Assembly (NCBI GenBank): GCA_013398615.1
Contig: VZSR01003806.1
Coordinates: 3,183,094-3,247,093 of the forward strand
DNA from: Brachypodius melanocephalos
Taxonomy: Eukaryota > Chordata > Aves > Passeriformes > Pycnonotidae
DNA length: 64,000 bases
Reading direction: 5' to 3'
A program made the position numbers and the translations under genes. Numbering within the stretch: the first letter of the stretch is position 1; each line of letters begins with the position of its first letter. The notes beneath the pieces were generated by a model. That model worked only from the letters and a program-made list of their open reading frames with translations. It had not been told where the DNA came from and did no database searches. Shown one piece after another: positions 24,601-36,800 of the stretch.

Positions 24601-27600
24601 AGCTTCTCCCTGCCCATATCTGCTAGAACAGTCTTCTGTTGCAGTCCAACCTACAGATTCTGCAAAACTGTTGAACACATTAAGATGGACTCTAACATAA
24701 GAGTTGACAGTGGTTGGCATGAGTGCAGCAGCACCTTTTCAAAAGGTGCTACCTTCTATTAAGGTCATCAGACCTTCAAGAAATGTCCATTGTTTCTCTT
24801 TATGACTTTGAGTTGGGTTGCTTTGTGTTTGGTTTGTTTTTTTCATTTTGGTGTTCAGATGTGAAAAGAATAAATTCATCTATACTAGTACACATCTGAG
24901 CTAGAGAATGATGACAGCAAGTTTGCTCATCCAGCTGATGGCTCATGGATCAGTAGCTGTCAGTTCTGTAGGGCAATGACTGTTCTGGGACATTGGAGAT
25001 CATCTCCCCAAGGATGGTGTAGTTGCATATCAGGTCAGATAGTAACTGTTTATGCAAAGCCTTCTATTCAGGCTTTGTTGGCTTTTCCATGACCACTTAA
25101 TGTTACAGGTGTTGCTTTCCCTCTGTGCAGACCTCTACTGAGTGAGGGGAGATGAAGCTTGGCTATTGACCACATCCAGTAGTTGAGGAGTGAGGAAAAA
25201 TCAGTGCTCAAGGACATCCTCACTGCTTGTGAGGATGCTTCTGAGAGGAAGGGTTTCATGATCCTCCTTTTGTGAGGTTAAATGTAGCTGCTTCTTGTAA
25301 TATATACCTTTAATCTGCTTTGGTCACCTTAAAAACCATTCTTCATAACAGCTTCATTTTGAGTTGTCTTGCTGTTATCAGTGGGGGTGCAGTTTGTACC
25401 AAATCACTGAACTATTGTCACTTCCTGCCCTGATCTTAACATAAACATTTGAAATAGGTAAATTAGAGTGGGAATTTAGAGCAACTCGTTCCAAGGCAGG
25501 CATCTATATGAGCCTTATGTGGAGTTAGGTGAAAGATCCAGCCCTGCTTGACAGAACTGGGTTCCAGGTAAGCTCTGGAGCAGTAACTTTCTGTTTTTCC
25601 GGTGATGGTAACGCTTACCTATCTTTGCTTAGGAAACACTTCTGGATTTTTCCCTCCTGTAGTTTCTCACACATACAAACTGCAGCATTTTCTGATAAAA
25701 TTTGCTTCCATGAAAGAATTTCTCCTTTCTCCATAGCTGTAATGAACTTGATTTTTTGCTATTATTTTGCTATTACATTTTTGTCAGTTTCTCTTCTTTT
25801 GTCCCTCAATGCCATCAAAGCACTGTGGGCAGGCAGGCTGCAAACACAGGAGTAACTGCTTGGCAGTGGAGCTGTGGGAAGTGCAGGAGTCAATGCTCAG
25901 CAGGAAATAAATGAATAGTTTAAGCTACTTCATTGGTGACTCCATAAGCCTCAGCAACACAAATCTCTTGCTGCTGTGTATCTGTAACCTTAGATGACTT
26001 TGAGGACTGAACTCTGCAGTCTATAGCACATCTACACGGCATTGCAGTCTTCTTTTATTGATGGCATTTCCTACTTCTGCCATCAACATATTCCAATCCA
26101 TCTCCTTTATTTTGTGCTTTGTGAAGATACTACTGTGTAATGCAACAATACAACTAACATTGTTCCTCTTCCTTACCTCCCTTATCATCTTAAAATTCAT
26201 TTATCATCTTTACATCTTTCCTTTACACTGTGTTTTGCTGCAATGCCTACAAAAATTTGGAAACAGTCTGACTGTAAGTGAGCTGAGAACATCGCTTCAC
26301 ATGCCAAGCTATACGTTCTCTTTCTTTCCTTCTGCTCCTTCAACTGGTGGCAATCATCTGCCTCCCCTCAGATTCTAGGCTCTTTGGGGCAAGACTGTCT
26401 CCTCCTTCCATAAGCTAACAGAGTCCAGTCCTGTTACCCCAATAGAGCTGGCAGTTTAGTTACTTTTGTTTAAGACAAAATTACTTTTAGCTTAACTCTA
26501 ATTTTTGAGTAATGTACATAATTATTTGCAAAGACATGCTCTCAGATCTAATAACTGTTGAAATCAAAAAGCCTAGGATTAGTCATACAGCTGTGTGTTG
26601 AGGAAGATTTGGTGGTTTGTTGTTTTCTTTATATGGTTTATTTTATTGATTTGCCTGCAGTGACAGCACTTTTACTCCTATCCTGCACAAAGGGGTGTTA
26701 GTGGAAGCAGTGGGTAGGTTCAGAATTCTGCTGTGTATTCCTGCTGCCTGGACTCTTTAAGGATGATTAATTTTGCAAAGTACTTCTTTAGCTAAATATC
26801 TGGATTGTTTTCAAAATTATGACTTCCAAATGTCATATTGTTCACCAGGTATAGAATGAAAATGGAATGCACTTTATGGGAAAATCTCTTTTAAAATTCT
26901 GTCCCTGTATCAGTATAGAGAGCCTTGAGTAAATCAAGCTTAATGGCCCTCAAAGCCAGCAGAGAGTCTTGCTTGAAACCAGTTTATTGTTCAGAATTGT
27001 GACTTCACGTAGGCAGTGCCCTGCAGTGTTCTGCCTGCAATCTGTACCCATCAGGTAGGAGCAATAAGGGTGAGACATCAGCCCCAACCCCCTCAGCGTA
27101 TGGTGGGGGGCAACAAGAAACTGATGCCCATCAACATGCACGTGTGCCACCTGTCTGAGGTGCCTTGGGGCTGCCAAGAGCCTCCTCCTGTCTGCAGGTG
27201 TGCAGCTGCCTTCCCCTGGCAGCGAGGGCTACCCACCCCAGCCACCCATGGGGCAGCATTGTCCCCTCCATGGTGTCCCATTGCTCTCACATTGTCAGTC
27301 TGTGACCTTGCCCCAGCAAAGCCGGTAATGTGACTCTTGCGGGTTCCCTTAGGGACTGAGTGCAGCAGCAGGAGAATCACCTGCCTTGTCCCCGCTTTTC
27401 CCACTGTTTTTGGGGCCCAGGCCATTCCTGTGTGCGGGGTGTGGCAGTCGGTGCACGTGGCAGCCCCAGCAGGCACAGCTCAGCAATATCAGCATCAGCT
27501 GCAGGAACCACCCCCAGCAGTTTGGGCAGCTCCCAGCGAGGCTTGTGTCCTTTCTGCAGGGGACGTGCTGCAGGGGGCTGCTCCCCTGGCACCTCCATCA

Positions 27601-28127
27601 CCTCTTCTGTGGTTTAACTCATGCACCTGAGCTTATCTCACTCTTCCCTCCCTCTGCTGAAGGATGGCTAAAATTTTTTCAGAAATAGATGTTAAAAAAA
27701 AAACCCAAACTTTAAAAAGAAAGCAATGAGAGGGAAAAAAAGAGCAGAGGTAGATGCAGGCAATGGACTCCTATGTGTGTGAGAATCAGGGGCTGCTAGC
27801 ATCCAGAGTCTCAAGTGCCACAGGCCATTGCTATTCCAGATTCCACAAGGGTCTCCAATGACAAGAACTGACAAGCAGAAGAAAGCAGTATAGAACCCTC
27901 TCCCCCTCTCCTGAAGAGAAATTTCTGGTGCTAGAGCTGGTATAGAGGGAAATGCTGATGTAGCTGCCCTTTTGTCAGGATAAAAATAAATATTTTTGGA
28001 AGTATGGGGGAAAATGAGCTGGTAAATAAGAATCATTGTATGGAGCACAGGAAACAAGGAAAACTGGGAAGATGAGTCTGATTTTAATATAAAACATTTT
28101 TAAGCATGTGAAAGAGGATTCTTATGA
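21666..28127. other. Intergenic, mostly unexplained
   Basis: About 6.5 kb with no confident gene. It includes a T-run at 21691-21704 next to the CR1, a short TG repeat at 23369-23381, and a GC-rich block at 27000-27620 described separately. Small open frames throughout show no family signature. Confidence 0.45.
27000..27620. other. GC-rich block of unknown nature
   Basis: A 620-bp stretch clearly richer in G+C than its flanks, with overlapping open frames on both strands (up to 127 codons, minus strand 27093-27476). The encoded sequences are Pro/Ala/Gly/His-rich with no domain that I recognise. It could be an unidentified LTR or old retroelement part, since GC-rich patches elsewhere in the window are LTRs. 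I see no paired terminal TG...CA with a target duplication. Confidence 0.4.
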
Positions 28128-28195
28128 TGCAGGAATCATACAACCACTGTTAAAGCTGGGAAAGACCTCTAAGATCATACAGTCCAGCTGTCAAG
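28128..28195 (-). mobile_element. CR1 LINE 3'-end fragment (minus strand)
   Basis: GCAGGAATCATACAACCACT followed by GCTGGGAAAGACCTCTAAGA and TCATACAGTCCAGCTGTCA is the antisense 3' end of a CR1 subfamily with the 'AAGACCTCTAAGATCAT' signature. It is a very short, 5'-truncated copy. Confidence 0.75.
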
Positions 28196-29660
28196 AAAAT
28201 TAGCTACCTGAAAGAGAACCTAACAAATTCTGGGGAATATAGGGAAAGTGACAAGTCCATTAACGATTACTGTCTAAGTATTTGAGGCATTTGTCTGAGG
28301 GTGGTCAACAGCACAGGCTTTGAAACTTGCCAGATCAGGGGCCAGAGCCCCATGTGCAGCCCCCACTGCTGCTTGCACTGAGCTGGCATGGGTGATGCTG
28401 TCATGACAGTCCCTGCTCCACACTCTGGAGAGGCAGGGACATGATCACTGGCAGCATGGAAAGCTTTTTGGGGAGTGTCAGTCAAGAGGGGCCTTTTAAG
28501 AGTGTGAAAAGGATTTATTTCTGTTGGTTGAGTCCTGCTGCATTTGGGGAAGCAGCCCTTGCTTGTCCCAAAGGCACTGGATTACAGCAAAGGAGCTTGT
28601 AATTTCATTATTGATTTGTCCTCTTAATGAAATAGAGCACAAGGTGGTGAATATTGACAGCTGAGTTCAAAGTATCCCTTGTCTTTGGGATAAATATTGG
28701 GGAGGATGTCAGCATATCACTTGCATTCTTAGCTGCTTGATGCCTGTTAGAAAACAGTGCCTCCATCAGGCAGGGAGGGCATTAGTAGATGAATGAAGGG
28801 AGCAGTCTGCACAGCATGTGGGGCCCCTGTGTTTGTGCCAAGAGAGGTCTTGTGGCCTGTCCAGTCCCCAGCCCAGAAGGGGCACATTCACCTCTGTGCC
28901 CTGGCAGTTTGGACTCAGTTCTCAGAGGCCTGGACATCAAAAGGAATGGAGGCAATCCCTTGTTTGATCAAAGTTCTCCTGAAACAGCCTAGGACAGTTA
29001 TTCTTGCAGAGTGCTTGGGCACGTAATTCAGATTTTGGTAACATCTGCAATTACAGAAAATATTCTACAATTCAGCTGTGTTGCACATGGCCAAGACACC
29101 CTTTTTAAAGACAGCTATGCCAGCCAAAGCATATTCTTTCCTTTCCCTTTTGTTTGCCACACAAATAAACTTGTTTGGAAAGCTCTCCCTTTCTGAATGC
29201 CATTCCACTGGAATCTCACTGCCCTTCTCCGAATAGGAAGAGTTACACACAAAATGGCAGAAATTTTGCACCTCCTGAAACTCTGATACTTCAGTAAGGA
29301 GGTTTTCCTCTAAATGTAGGCAAGGCTGCAAATTTAAAGGAAAATCTCAGTGTTCTGTGTATTTCCAGAAAAAGGCAGACTGCATCATTATCCTTGTCCT
29401 GCTCTGGGCAGCAAGCACAGGCCCTCTCCTGACTGTTTGGGAAAGCTGGCATGGGGCATACAGTGAGAAACAAGAAAAAGGCCTTTGACTTTTCAGACTA
29501 TAGGTTTTCATCCCAAATGCATTTGGGCAGGTACTGATAGGCTTGCTGTGAACTTCAGTCAGCTCCCAATTTTAGGTTATTTCCTGTTTATACAGTATTT
29601 CCTATAGCTAAGGGATACAGTGCAAAAGGTTTAGTACGGGGTCACTGTGGAAATTGCATA
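28196..29660. other. Intergenic, no gene seen
   Basis: About 1.5 kb. Nothing is recognised apart from ordinary AT-rich sequence with short unrelated open frames. Confidence 0.45.
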
Positions 29661-29666
29661 TAATTA

Positions 29667-29729
29667 AAAAAACAAAACAAAACAAAACAAAAAAAAAAAC
29701 AAAAACAACAACAACAAAAAAAACCAAAG
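29667..29729. repeat. A/C-only low-complexity tract (AAAAC repeats)
   Basis: Runs of AAAAC and CAA units with no G or T over about 60 nt on the + strand, directly upstream of a plus-strand CR1 end. Confidence 0.85.
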
Positions 29730-29754
29730 CAGATTGGCAAGTTCCCAGTCTCTT

Positions 29755-29918
29755 GCTTTTTGTGCCCAGAGAAGTTGTGGAAATATTCAAGCCCAAGTAG
29801 GTTGGGGCTTGGAGCAGTCTGGTCTAGTGAAGGTGTCCATGCCTGTGGCAGGGGAGTTGGAACTAGGTGATTTCAAAGGTCCTTTCCAATCCAAACCATC
29901 TGTGATGATTCAATGACA
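29755..29918 (+). mobile_element. CR1 LINE 3'-end fragment (plus strand)
   Basis: Sense-strand CR1 3' end: GCCCAGAGAAGTTGTGGAAA, AGGTTGGGGCTTGGAGCAGT, CTGGTCTAGTGAAGGTGTCC, GGGGAGTTGGAACTAGGTGA and CCTTTCCAATCCAAACCATC, finishing in GTGATGATTCAATGACAATG. This is one of only two plus-strand CR1s in the window. It is 5'-truncated. Confidence 0.88.
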
Positions 29919-29960
29919 ATGATGTAGATTGATGCTACAGGATGAGTTCAACTCAAGTTA

Positions 29961-29962
<2 letters not shown>

Positions 29963-29989
<27 letters not shown>
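29963..29989. repeat. Poly-T tract (27 T)
   Basis: An uninterrupted run of 27 T, about 45 bp after the CR1 end. It could be a poly(A) tail of a minus-strand retrocopy, but no retrocopy is recognisable to its left. Confidence 0.9.
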
Positions 29990-29993
<4 letters not shown>

Positions 29994-31150
29994 GAGATAT
30001 TGCTCTGTTGTTGCCACAGGGTTAGTGTGCTACTGACATGGTGCAGTGAATGGAAAATGAGAACTGCCCACTCTGTGCTGTGTAAGCCAGAGCCTTGGAA
30101 TAAAACAGAAGCATTCCTTTATGTAACATTAATTAGTCATCTGCTGAAAGGAAGATGAGGAAGTGGTATCATTGTACAATACCTGTGGAATACCTGGAAT
30201 GGATTATTTCTCCAAGGAGAATCATGTTCTGCTCTTTTGTAACAGGAATATTTCTCAGAGATCTTTAAGCTGCCTTAGCAGAGACTATAGGGGTGCAAGT
30301 CAGCACTGATCTCTGGAACACTTGTCATAAAAACTGGCGTGGGCTCAATGTGCACTTTGGTGCTCTATTGACTCACAACACCTGAAGATTCTTACCCTGC
30401 ATGTTTAGAAGTAGGACTGCAACTGGAGTCAAATTCTGCCTTGCTATCTATATGCAAGGGTACATATATTGAAAATGGGAAAAAAGAGCTTTCTTAGCAT
30501 GGTCTATCAATGGACATTATTAAACGTTGGAGAGATTAATTTTTGTAGACTATATTTTACCACCATTTCTCACACACTGTGCTATATGACTGCAGGAATA
30601 GAACTGAATTCAAGCTCACTACAGTGAAAAGAGATCACAGTTAACAAAAAGCAGTAATATCAATAAGTATCAGATTAAATATTTTTAGTTTCCAAGAACT
30701 AGCAGTAGAAAAACACACAAGACCGTGCCTAATGCTGAGTAAAAGGGAATACTATCAGAAAAGAAAGCACTTATTTTCAAATGTATCTCTAAATAGCCCT
30801 GTTATATTAACACATCCTTTCAACTTGGGTCATGGTTGCATTAAGCTTCCTTACCCAGTCAGGCCATCCTGTGGGTATAAATATATGCTTAAAGTTATAT
30901 AAACACCATCCAATCCTATTTGCATTGTCACTCTGCGACACAAAATGCTATAATGGCCTCCTTTTCCTATGTCCAGTGCTATCTATAAAGCAGGCTTAGG
31001 TCCTTTTCTTATTAAGGAGGTCAGCTCTCTTAATGAGCTTTAGGCATTCCCAGAGAGTTTTCCAATATTGCAAGACATACCTGGCCCCAGGCAGGACTGT
31101 TTCAGCCCTGCCAACACCTAAGCAGTGCAGACAGATCCCATGTGACAGGT
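29990..31150. other. Intergenic, no gene seen
   Basis: About 1.2 kb of AT-rich DNA upstream of the candidate gene. No repeat or exon is recognised. Confidence 0.45.
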
Positions 31151-31168
31151 TATGCAATGGAGCAGGGC

Positions 31169-31176
31169 TTTATATA
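31169..31176 (+). promoter_or_regulatory. TATA-like box upstream of a candidate first exon
   Basis: TTTATATA lies 47 bp before a strong splice donor (31222|GTGAGC). A start site 25-31 nt downstream of the TATA would fall near 31195-31202 and yield a very short first exon, after or at the ATG at 31192. The box may therefore be used by a transcript with a non-coding first exon, or may be fortuitous. Confidence 0.35.
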
Positions 31177-31191
31177 CCCTGGCCCAAGAGC

Positions 31192-31222
31192 ATGGAAAGG
31201 GCTCGAGGGAAGAGAGCATCAG
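31192..31222 (+). CDS. Candidate exon 1 of an unrecognised small gene
   Basis: The ATG at 31192 has A at -3 and G at +4 (AGAGCATGG) and opens MERARGKRAS before a consensus donor, CAG|GTGAGC, at 31222. Joined to 31372-31452 and 33300-33463 it gives an intact 91-codon frame ending at TGA. The N-terminus is very basic; there is no signal peptide or domain that I know. A different frame through the same exons starts at 31402 (65 codons). Because two frames are open, the coding call is weak and the locus could instead be a lncRNA. Confidence 0.3.
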
Positions 31223-31371
31223 GTGAGCAAAAAACGTTTGCATACTGTGGTTCTTGGGGTGCTTTTGACACTGTAGCAAACTGCATTAGGCTTAATCTTA
31301 CATTTCATGAAGAGGTCAACTTATAAAACATCCTGGAGTTTAGTAATGTTTTGTGTGTTCTAGAATTGTAG

Positions 31372-31452
31372 GGGCTGAAATTCTACGAAGACTCAGAAAT
31401 CATGGTTATTCCTCTCCGGAGAATGACACCCGGGTATATAAGATTGCTGCAG
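31372..31452 (+). CDS. Candidate exon 2 of an unrecognised small gene
   Basis: The exon is bounded by an acceptor (TTCTAG at 31363, or the second AG at 31371) and by the donor CTGCAG|GTATGA at 31452. In the 91-codon frame it encodes AEILRRLRNHGYSSP and NDTRVYKIAA; in the alternative phase-0 frame it opens at ATG 31402 (MVIPLRRMTPGY...). The CpG dinucleotides (CGA, CCGG, CCCGGG) are unusual against the CpG-poor flanks. The tandem acceptors matter: use of the first AG adds 8 nt and closes the 91-codon frame, but leaves the 65-codon frame intact. No family is recognised. Confidence 0.35.
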
Positions 31453-32464
31453 GTATGAAATTTCTTTATTTTTTTTCTTTTCTGATTTTAATTAATCTTA
31501 AAAATACCTGTATTTCTCTGGATCAGGTTGATTTTATTTCAAATTATTCCATGACCAACCCAAGGGAACACTGGTTTCTTGTGGGTTAACTCACATAACT
31601 CAAAATAATTAATCCTCTGCTGAAAAGCAAATGAATTATGACATTTCTTGATAACTGGTATCATGCTGGAATACCAAATGCAGAATATTTGGAAGGAGTT
31701 AATTCTTCTGCAGTGCCTAAACAGAAACTGTTTCTCCATATTTTTCTCTTGCAATGGCTTTGTGTGTTTGGGACAGTGGGAAAATGCTAATGGAAAGAAG
31801 GATGCAACTCAGCTGAGCAATCGGTGACCACTTCAGCCAGCTTCTTGGCTGTGGTTAGGAAACCTCCATCAGTACTGACCTCTGGACCACTGGGAAATCA
31901 GACCATCAATCATTATATGAAGAAAACAAATAAAAGCTTATATAGAAAACATTTCAAATCAGCTGAATAATTGAGACTAAAGCAGCTATTAATATATATA
32001 CATGTATGTACACCAAAGAATACAGAAGAATTCCTTATTTTATTCCATATTTTGATATTTACAGAGTATCCATCCTTTCTCTGGAAAATGTCAGGGCTCT
32101 TAGCACTGTGATCTTCATCCAGAATCATAGACTCTAGCAGCTGAGAGGGGATAGTTGAGTGGTTGAGAGGCTGAACTAAAGATGCTGTGTCTCAGTTCTA
32201 CCCATGAATTTCTTTCACACCTCCCTGCATATCTTTTCATATCACCTTACATAGTAATTCTGTTTGAAATTTCTTTTATCTTTATTTATTTTGCAGCTGA
32301 AGTAGCCACAGTCAGACATTTATCAAGGTCAGAGCACTAAACTCTAATTCTTTAAGCTCAATAAAAAACCTAGAATCTGGAAGTGAAAGAGAAGCTCCTT
32401 GGAATCTGTTGCTCCCATCAGTGATGCCGTGCTTTTTTATCCATGGATTGCAAGGGAAAGCATT

Positions 32465-32515
32465 AAAAAACAAAAACAAAACAAAACAAACAAACAAACA
32501 AAACACAAACCCCAC
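32465..32515. repeat. A/C-only low-complexity tract (CAAA/CAAAA repeats)
   Basis: About 50 nt of A and C only on the + strand, inside the longer intron of the candidate gene. Confidence 0.85.
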
Positions 32516-33299
32516 CCATATTATTTGAGGCCTAGTAATTATTGCACCTAAAGAAAGCAAATGCAGCATCGAGAAAGACATTTTAACTCAAAATGCCAAT
32601 ATGTATACGAATTTTTCTTTTGCTCTCTAGGGACTCCATGAAAATGTGTTTCTGGCTCTTGATCAGTGTGTCATATGGACTAGGCAAGCAACAGTAACTT
32701 AATTTCTTTTCTGATTGTTATTCAGATAGTAAATAAATAATTCTTATCTTTACTTTGCTTGGCATTTCCTGCTTCTTCATCAAACTTGACAAAGTGTGTC
32801 AAAACTTGTCTGCTTGGTGTAGTTCTACTTGCAGACGTCATAAAGGATGTTAGTGATCCCTTCTAGGCTTGCTTTCCTGAATTAATATCTAACACTCAAG
32901 GGAACATCTGTGTTAGTAGCTAATCTGTTGGAAGGAAGAGATCTTTGTTCTTTACAGAATAAGGAAGTTCTTTCTCCTTTCTGCTTAAGCCTTCTCTCTT
33001 GATTCAGCTCTCCCTCTCAGGTAGCCAGAGGGAACACCAATAAAGTCACCAAAATCAATGAGCAGCAAGTGAAAGGAAAATCATAGCAGAAATGTGTCCT
33101 ATCTTTTACAAAGTGATAAAAAGGGAGTTTCCAAAACATGAAATAGATTGTGTGAAATGCTCTACAGAGGAAAGCAGAGTCATACCCTGTTAAATGGCAT
33201 GGAGAAGGAAAAAAAAAAAGTGCTTTGTATGTTCCAAAGACCTTCTTTTGTGTTGCACTGAGCTGAATCAGCTTGTAACTTGCCCTGTTTCTCCCTTAG

Positions 33300-33463
33300 A
33301 CTCAAGCTGCAGCAAAGATCGTTATCAACCCGTCAGACACAGCACTGCAGCGGGCAGCATTGCTCCTGGGAGTGTTTGGGATCAGCATATCCAGCTACAG
33401 CACTCACCAGCTCACTCAAACAAAAAGATTCCCCTTGACCACTTAAGCTGTGTCAGGATGTGA
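33300..33463 (+). CDS. Candidate terminal coding exon of an unrecognised small gene
   Basis: A good polypyrimidine tract and acceptor (CCTGTTTCTCCCTTAG, AG at 33298-33299) open an exon whose frame stays open in two readings. In the phase-0 reading it continues the ATG at 31402 with AAAKIVINPSDTALQRAALL and a short hydrophobic run (LLLGVFGIS), stopping at TAA 33444-33446. In the phase-1 reading it ends at TGA 33461-33463. AATAAA at 33879-33884 would serve as the poly(A) signal. A GGAG|GTAATGAG donor at 33532 is an alternative end. The 65-codon version might be a small single-pass membrane protein; this is inference and I cannot name it. Confidence 0.35.
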
Positions 33464-33878
33464 CCCAAGAAGTCCAGGCTTATGTCAATACTGCTGCTGA
33501 GTGGCTCTTCTGCTGCTGTTAACAGTGTGGAGGTAATGAGACACTTTGCAGCCGTGATTTCTACATGCAAAGTCAAATAGAAGAACTGCAGACTTCTTCA
33601 AGAAAGAAAAGAAATAACTGCTATCAGAAGCATGGCATTTCCAAATAAGACAAACTTTCTGTAAATATTATGGACTTATTTTGTTATTCAGTGTATACAT
33701 ACAGATCTAAAGGTGTAAAATACAGTTACATTCCGAGTAGCTGTAAACAGACCAGTGTGGGTGCTGGGCTCTGGTAGTGTCACTGCGTTACAGCTTTTGC
33801 AAATTACTCCAATGCAAAGACTGTTTTTGCAAGGAAGAAGCTAGAAGCAATATATTCCTCATGACAAGGGTTAGAACA

Positions 33879-33884
33879 AATAAA
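33879..33884 (+). terminator. Poly(A) signal for the candidate gene
   Basis: AATAAA lies about 430 nt downstream of both candidate stops. It is the first consensus AATAAA on this strand after the acceptor at 33299. Confidence 0.35.
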
Positions 33885-33899
33885 ATTAATCTCCCATAG

Positions 33900-36800
33900 A
33901 CTCTTTGCACTGTACATTTGGGTATTACAGAATTTGTGCACTCCAGCTTTTTCTGTTGAATCTTAAACATTTCTTGATGCCTTTTGAGTAGCAATGTTTG
34001 TGTATTGTAACACAGGCTGGTAGCCTTCTGTCACAGCAGAGATGGCCACAGGCTACACCAGCCATACGGTGCTGGGAAGGGCCCATGGCTCCAGACCAGG
34101 TAACTTCATAGCTGTGCAGAAACTCTCTGTCCTAGAAAGTATCAGTAAAAATATTTGGTTTGGTTCCATTGCAAAGTTCAATATCTGGCTGTATTCTTCT
34201 GCAAAGTCAACTCATCTCATAATACACATGCTGATTAAAATAGAGTTTGACCTTTTTACCCTACTTCTCCCTTGTTTTCTTCTCATTTGGTACAATAGCT
34301 TATTCAGGAAGGTTCTCTTACTATTGGTTTGCACTTTTCCAACTGTTCCTTATGTTTTATGTAAACTTGGCTTTGTAGGCTCTTCTGTGCATATGTTAGC
34401 ATTTAAAATCCTTTGTTCTTGGTTACTAAATACAAATATTATTTTGGGATCTTTTTCAGTGTTTAAAATTATTTCGTCTGTCAACAGTATTTAAATTCAG
34501 CCACTAAGGGGCATCCTACACAGCTGAATATTTTGAACTCTTCAGATTGCTCATTCCAACATGACAAACCACAAATTGAATCAGGCTGAAATTTTTACTC
34601 TTTTATTTTTGAATTGTTCTTGTCCCTGTTTGCCTTTTTCTCACCCTCTCTAAGAAATGCCTCTCCTCCCTCCACAACTTCTGTTAGAAGACGATGAGAA
34701 AATCAGTGTTTACAAGGTCATTATTTTTTTCAATGTTCCAGGTCACAAATTACCTCCATCTTATATAGACTTGTGTCTATATTTTTTTAAAAATCATATA
34801 ATAAAATATTCCATTTTCTGTCTTCACCTACAAGAAATGGAACAAAATACTTGAACTCCTTGACAAAAGTAAGAATGAAACCTCTGAAAAGCATTCAGTC
34901 ACAGAGACTGACATTATATAGTGTCATCCCCACCAGCAGCCTCAGTATGCCATAATCATGGCTTTTCCCATTCAACATGAATGTAAGACCAGTAGCTGTT
35001 TTCAGGGCCATTACTATGCTAATGTAAGCTCTAGATGAAGACTATGTGCAATAACATCATTTTAACAAGATATACTAGAATAAAATAAATGATGACTTGG
35101 CAACTGAGATGTTCCCATTGGAAATGATGCTCATGAGCAGTGTGCACTTTCCATGAGAATTGTTTGAGTAGTTTTGAAAGCTTTATTTAGTAACAATGAA
35201 AATGACAGGAGGACAACACAGGCAATAGGCACAATAAGTGTGGAGAGATTTTATAAAGGTAGGGGCCACAGGAGCCTCAGGAACATACAGGGAAGAACCA
35301 GGGAGCTGTAATAGAAATTATTTACAAAACAGCCATGTTTCAACTTGCTTCTGATGAGCTGGGCCTGGGCAGAAAATCACCTTTATGTGAAAAGTTGGGA
35401 CTGCATCCAGCAGAAGACGTAGGCATTGGTATCTAACCTATCTGTCCTGTAGAAACCTACACCCAAAATGTCAGTTTTCTGAAGTGCATCTGCCAACTCA
35501 TGCCAGGCACAACAGCCAGCTGTGTGCCCTTCTTTTCACTGCTGTGGCTCCCGGGAAGACCTTTCAGGTTTCCCCTCAGCCAGGAGAGGCTGGGTGTGTT
35601 GAGCACCAAGGGATTGACACCTTTTGGAGGTGGCAACAATATGACCATCTTCTCATCCTTCCTGTGTCTGGAAGCCCAGCTGTGGACTGGAGATTGCCCA
35701 GAATATGATGGGAAGCTAAAATCCTGCATCCCTTCTTGTCCTGCTGTTTGTTAGAGCAAACACTCTTTGGCAGAGGAAGGAAAGGCACCTGCACAGGTGC
35801 TCCCATGGAGGAACCCTTGGCACTGCACCTTCCCTCCTCCAGTTCTCCTGAGAATGGGCATGGTCCCAGAGGCTCCTGACTCCCAAAGGAGCCTGTCCCT
35901 GCTCTACACCTGCTACAAACAGGCAATTAGGACAAGCTAAAATCTTTTCCTTCTAAGTGGCTGTTAGCTAAGTTCACCCACTCCCTGCACACAGTGTGCC
36001 ATGGATTTGGACCTTACTTATATTTGCCATATTTATAGACATCTAACTAAAGCCTGCAGGTTCAGCATGTGGCTGGGGTCCCAAAACTTGAGTAGGATGC
36101 TGCTCCATGCTGCAATTCCCAAACCTGCCTGTGAATATTCTCTTCAAAGCTCTAAGCACGCCAAACTTCAAGCATATGTTTACGTCCTATTGAAGTCAAA
36201 GGGAGTTTAAGGAACATCCTTACATCTTTTGCCAGACTGAGGTATTTAATCTTTTCCTTGATCTCCACCAAAGAAGCATTTACATTTTAAATATATTTCT
36301 ACTTTTGTTTATATGGTTTTACTTCAAAAATGTTGGCAATTCATCAACAATTGAATGCTGATGAAAGTTGGGAGCCTGGTGAGCTTGGGTAATGCTGCAT
36401 TACCTAGTTTTAAGAAACACCAGCAGTGGATTTCATTCGGCATATAAATTGTTATGTTTGAGGACTTACCCTCCAGGAATTGCTTTGTACCTTCCCTAGC
36501 TTCTAAAAATATTTAAATGGAAATACTATTTAAGCTAGTAAATATTAGACCTTCTTTACAAATACACTTTAAAAGCCATTTCATAAAATTTATTGGATTT
36601 GTTTTACTTCTAATATCAGGCAAATACAGGTTAATATCTCCTGAAACTGAACAACTGTAAGTCAACTAATCCACTTCTAACGGCAGTAACTTTTCTAGTC
36701 TGAATTATGTCTTGATATATCAAGTTAATTATTTTATTCTTTGAAGAGGAATCACAGGAGATTTTATAGCTGTTTGATTTGTATGCCTGAGTCCACCTCC

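Noticed and set aside
32120..32160. A CR1-like AGAATCATAGACTC word
   Set aside because: Only about 15 bp resemble a CR1 end; this is too short to call.
34042..34494. A 150-codon open frame
   Set aside because: It is hydrophobic and AT-driven in its second half, with no family match that I know, no splice context and no promoter signals. It is more likely chance.
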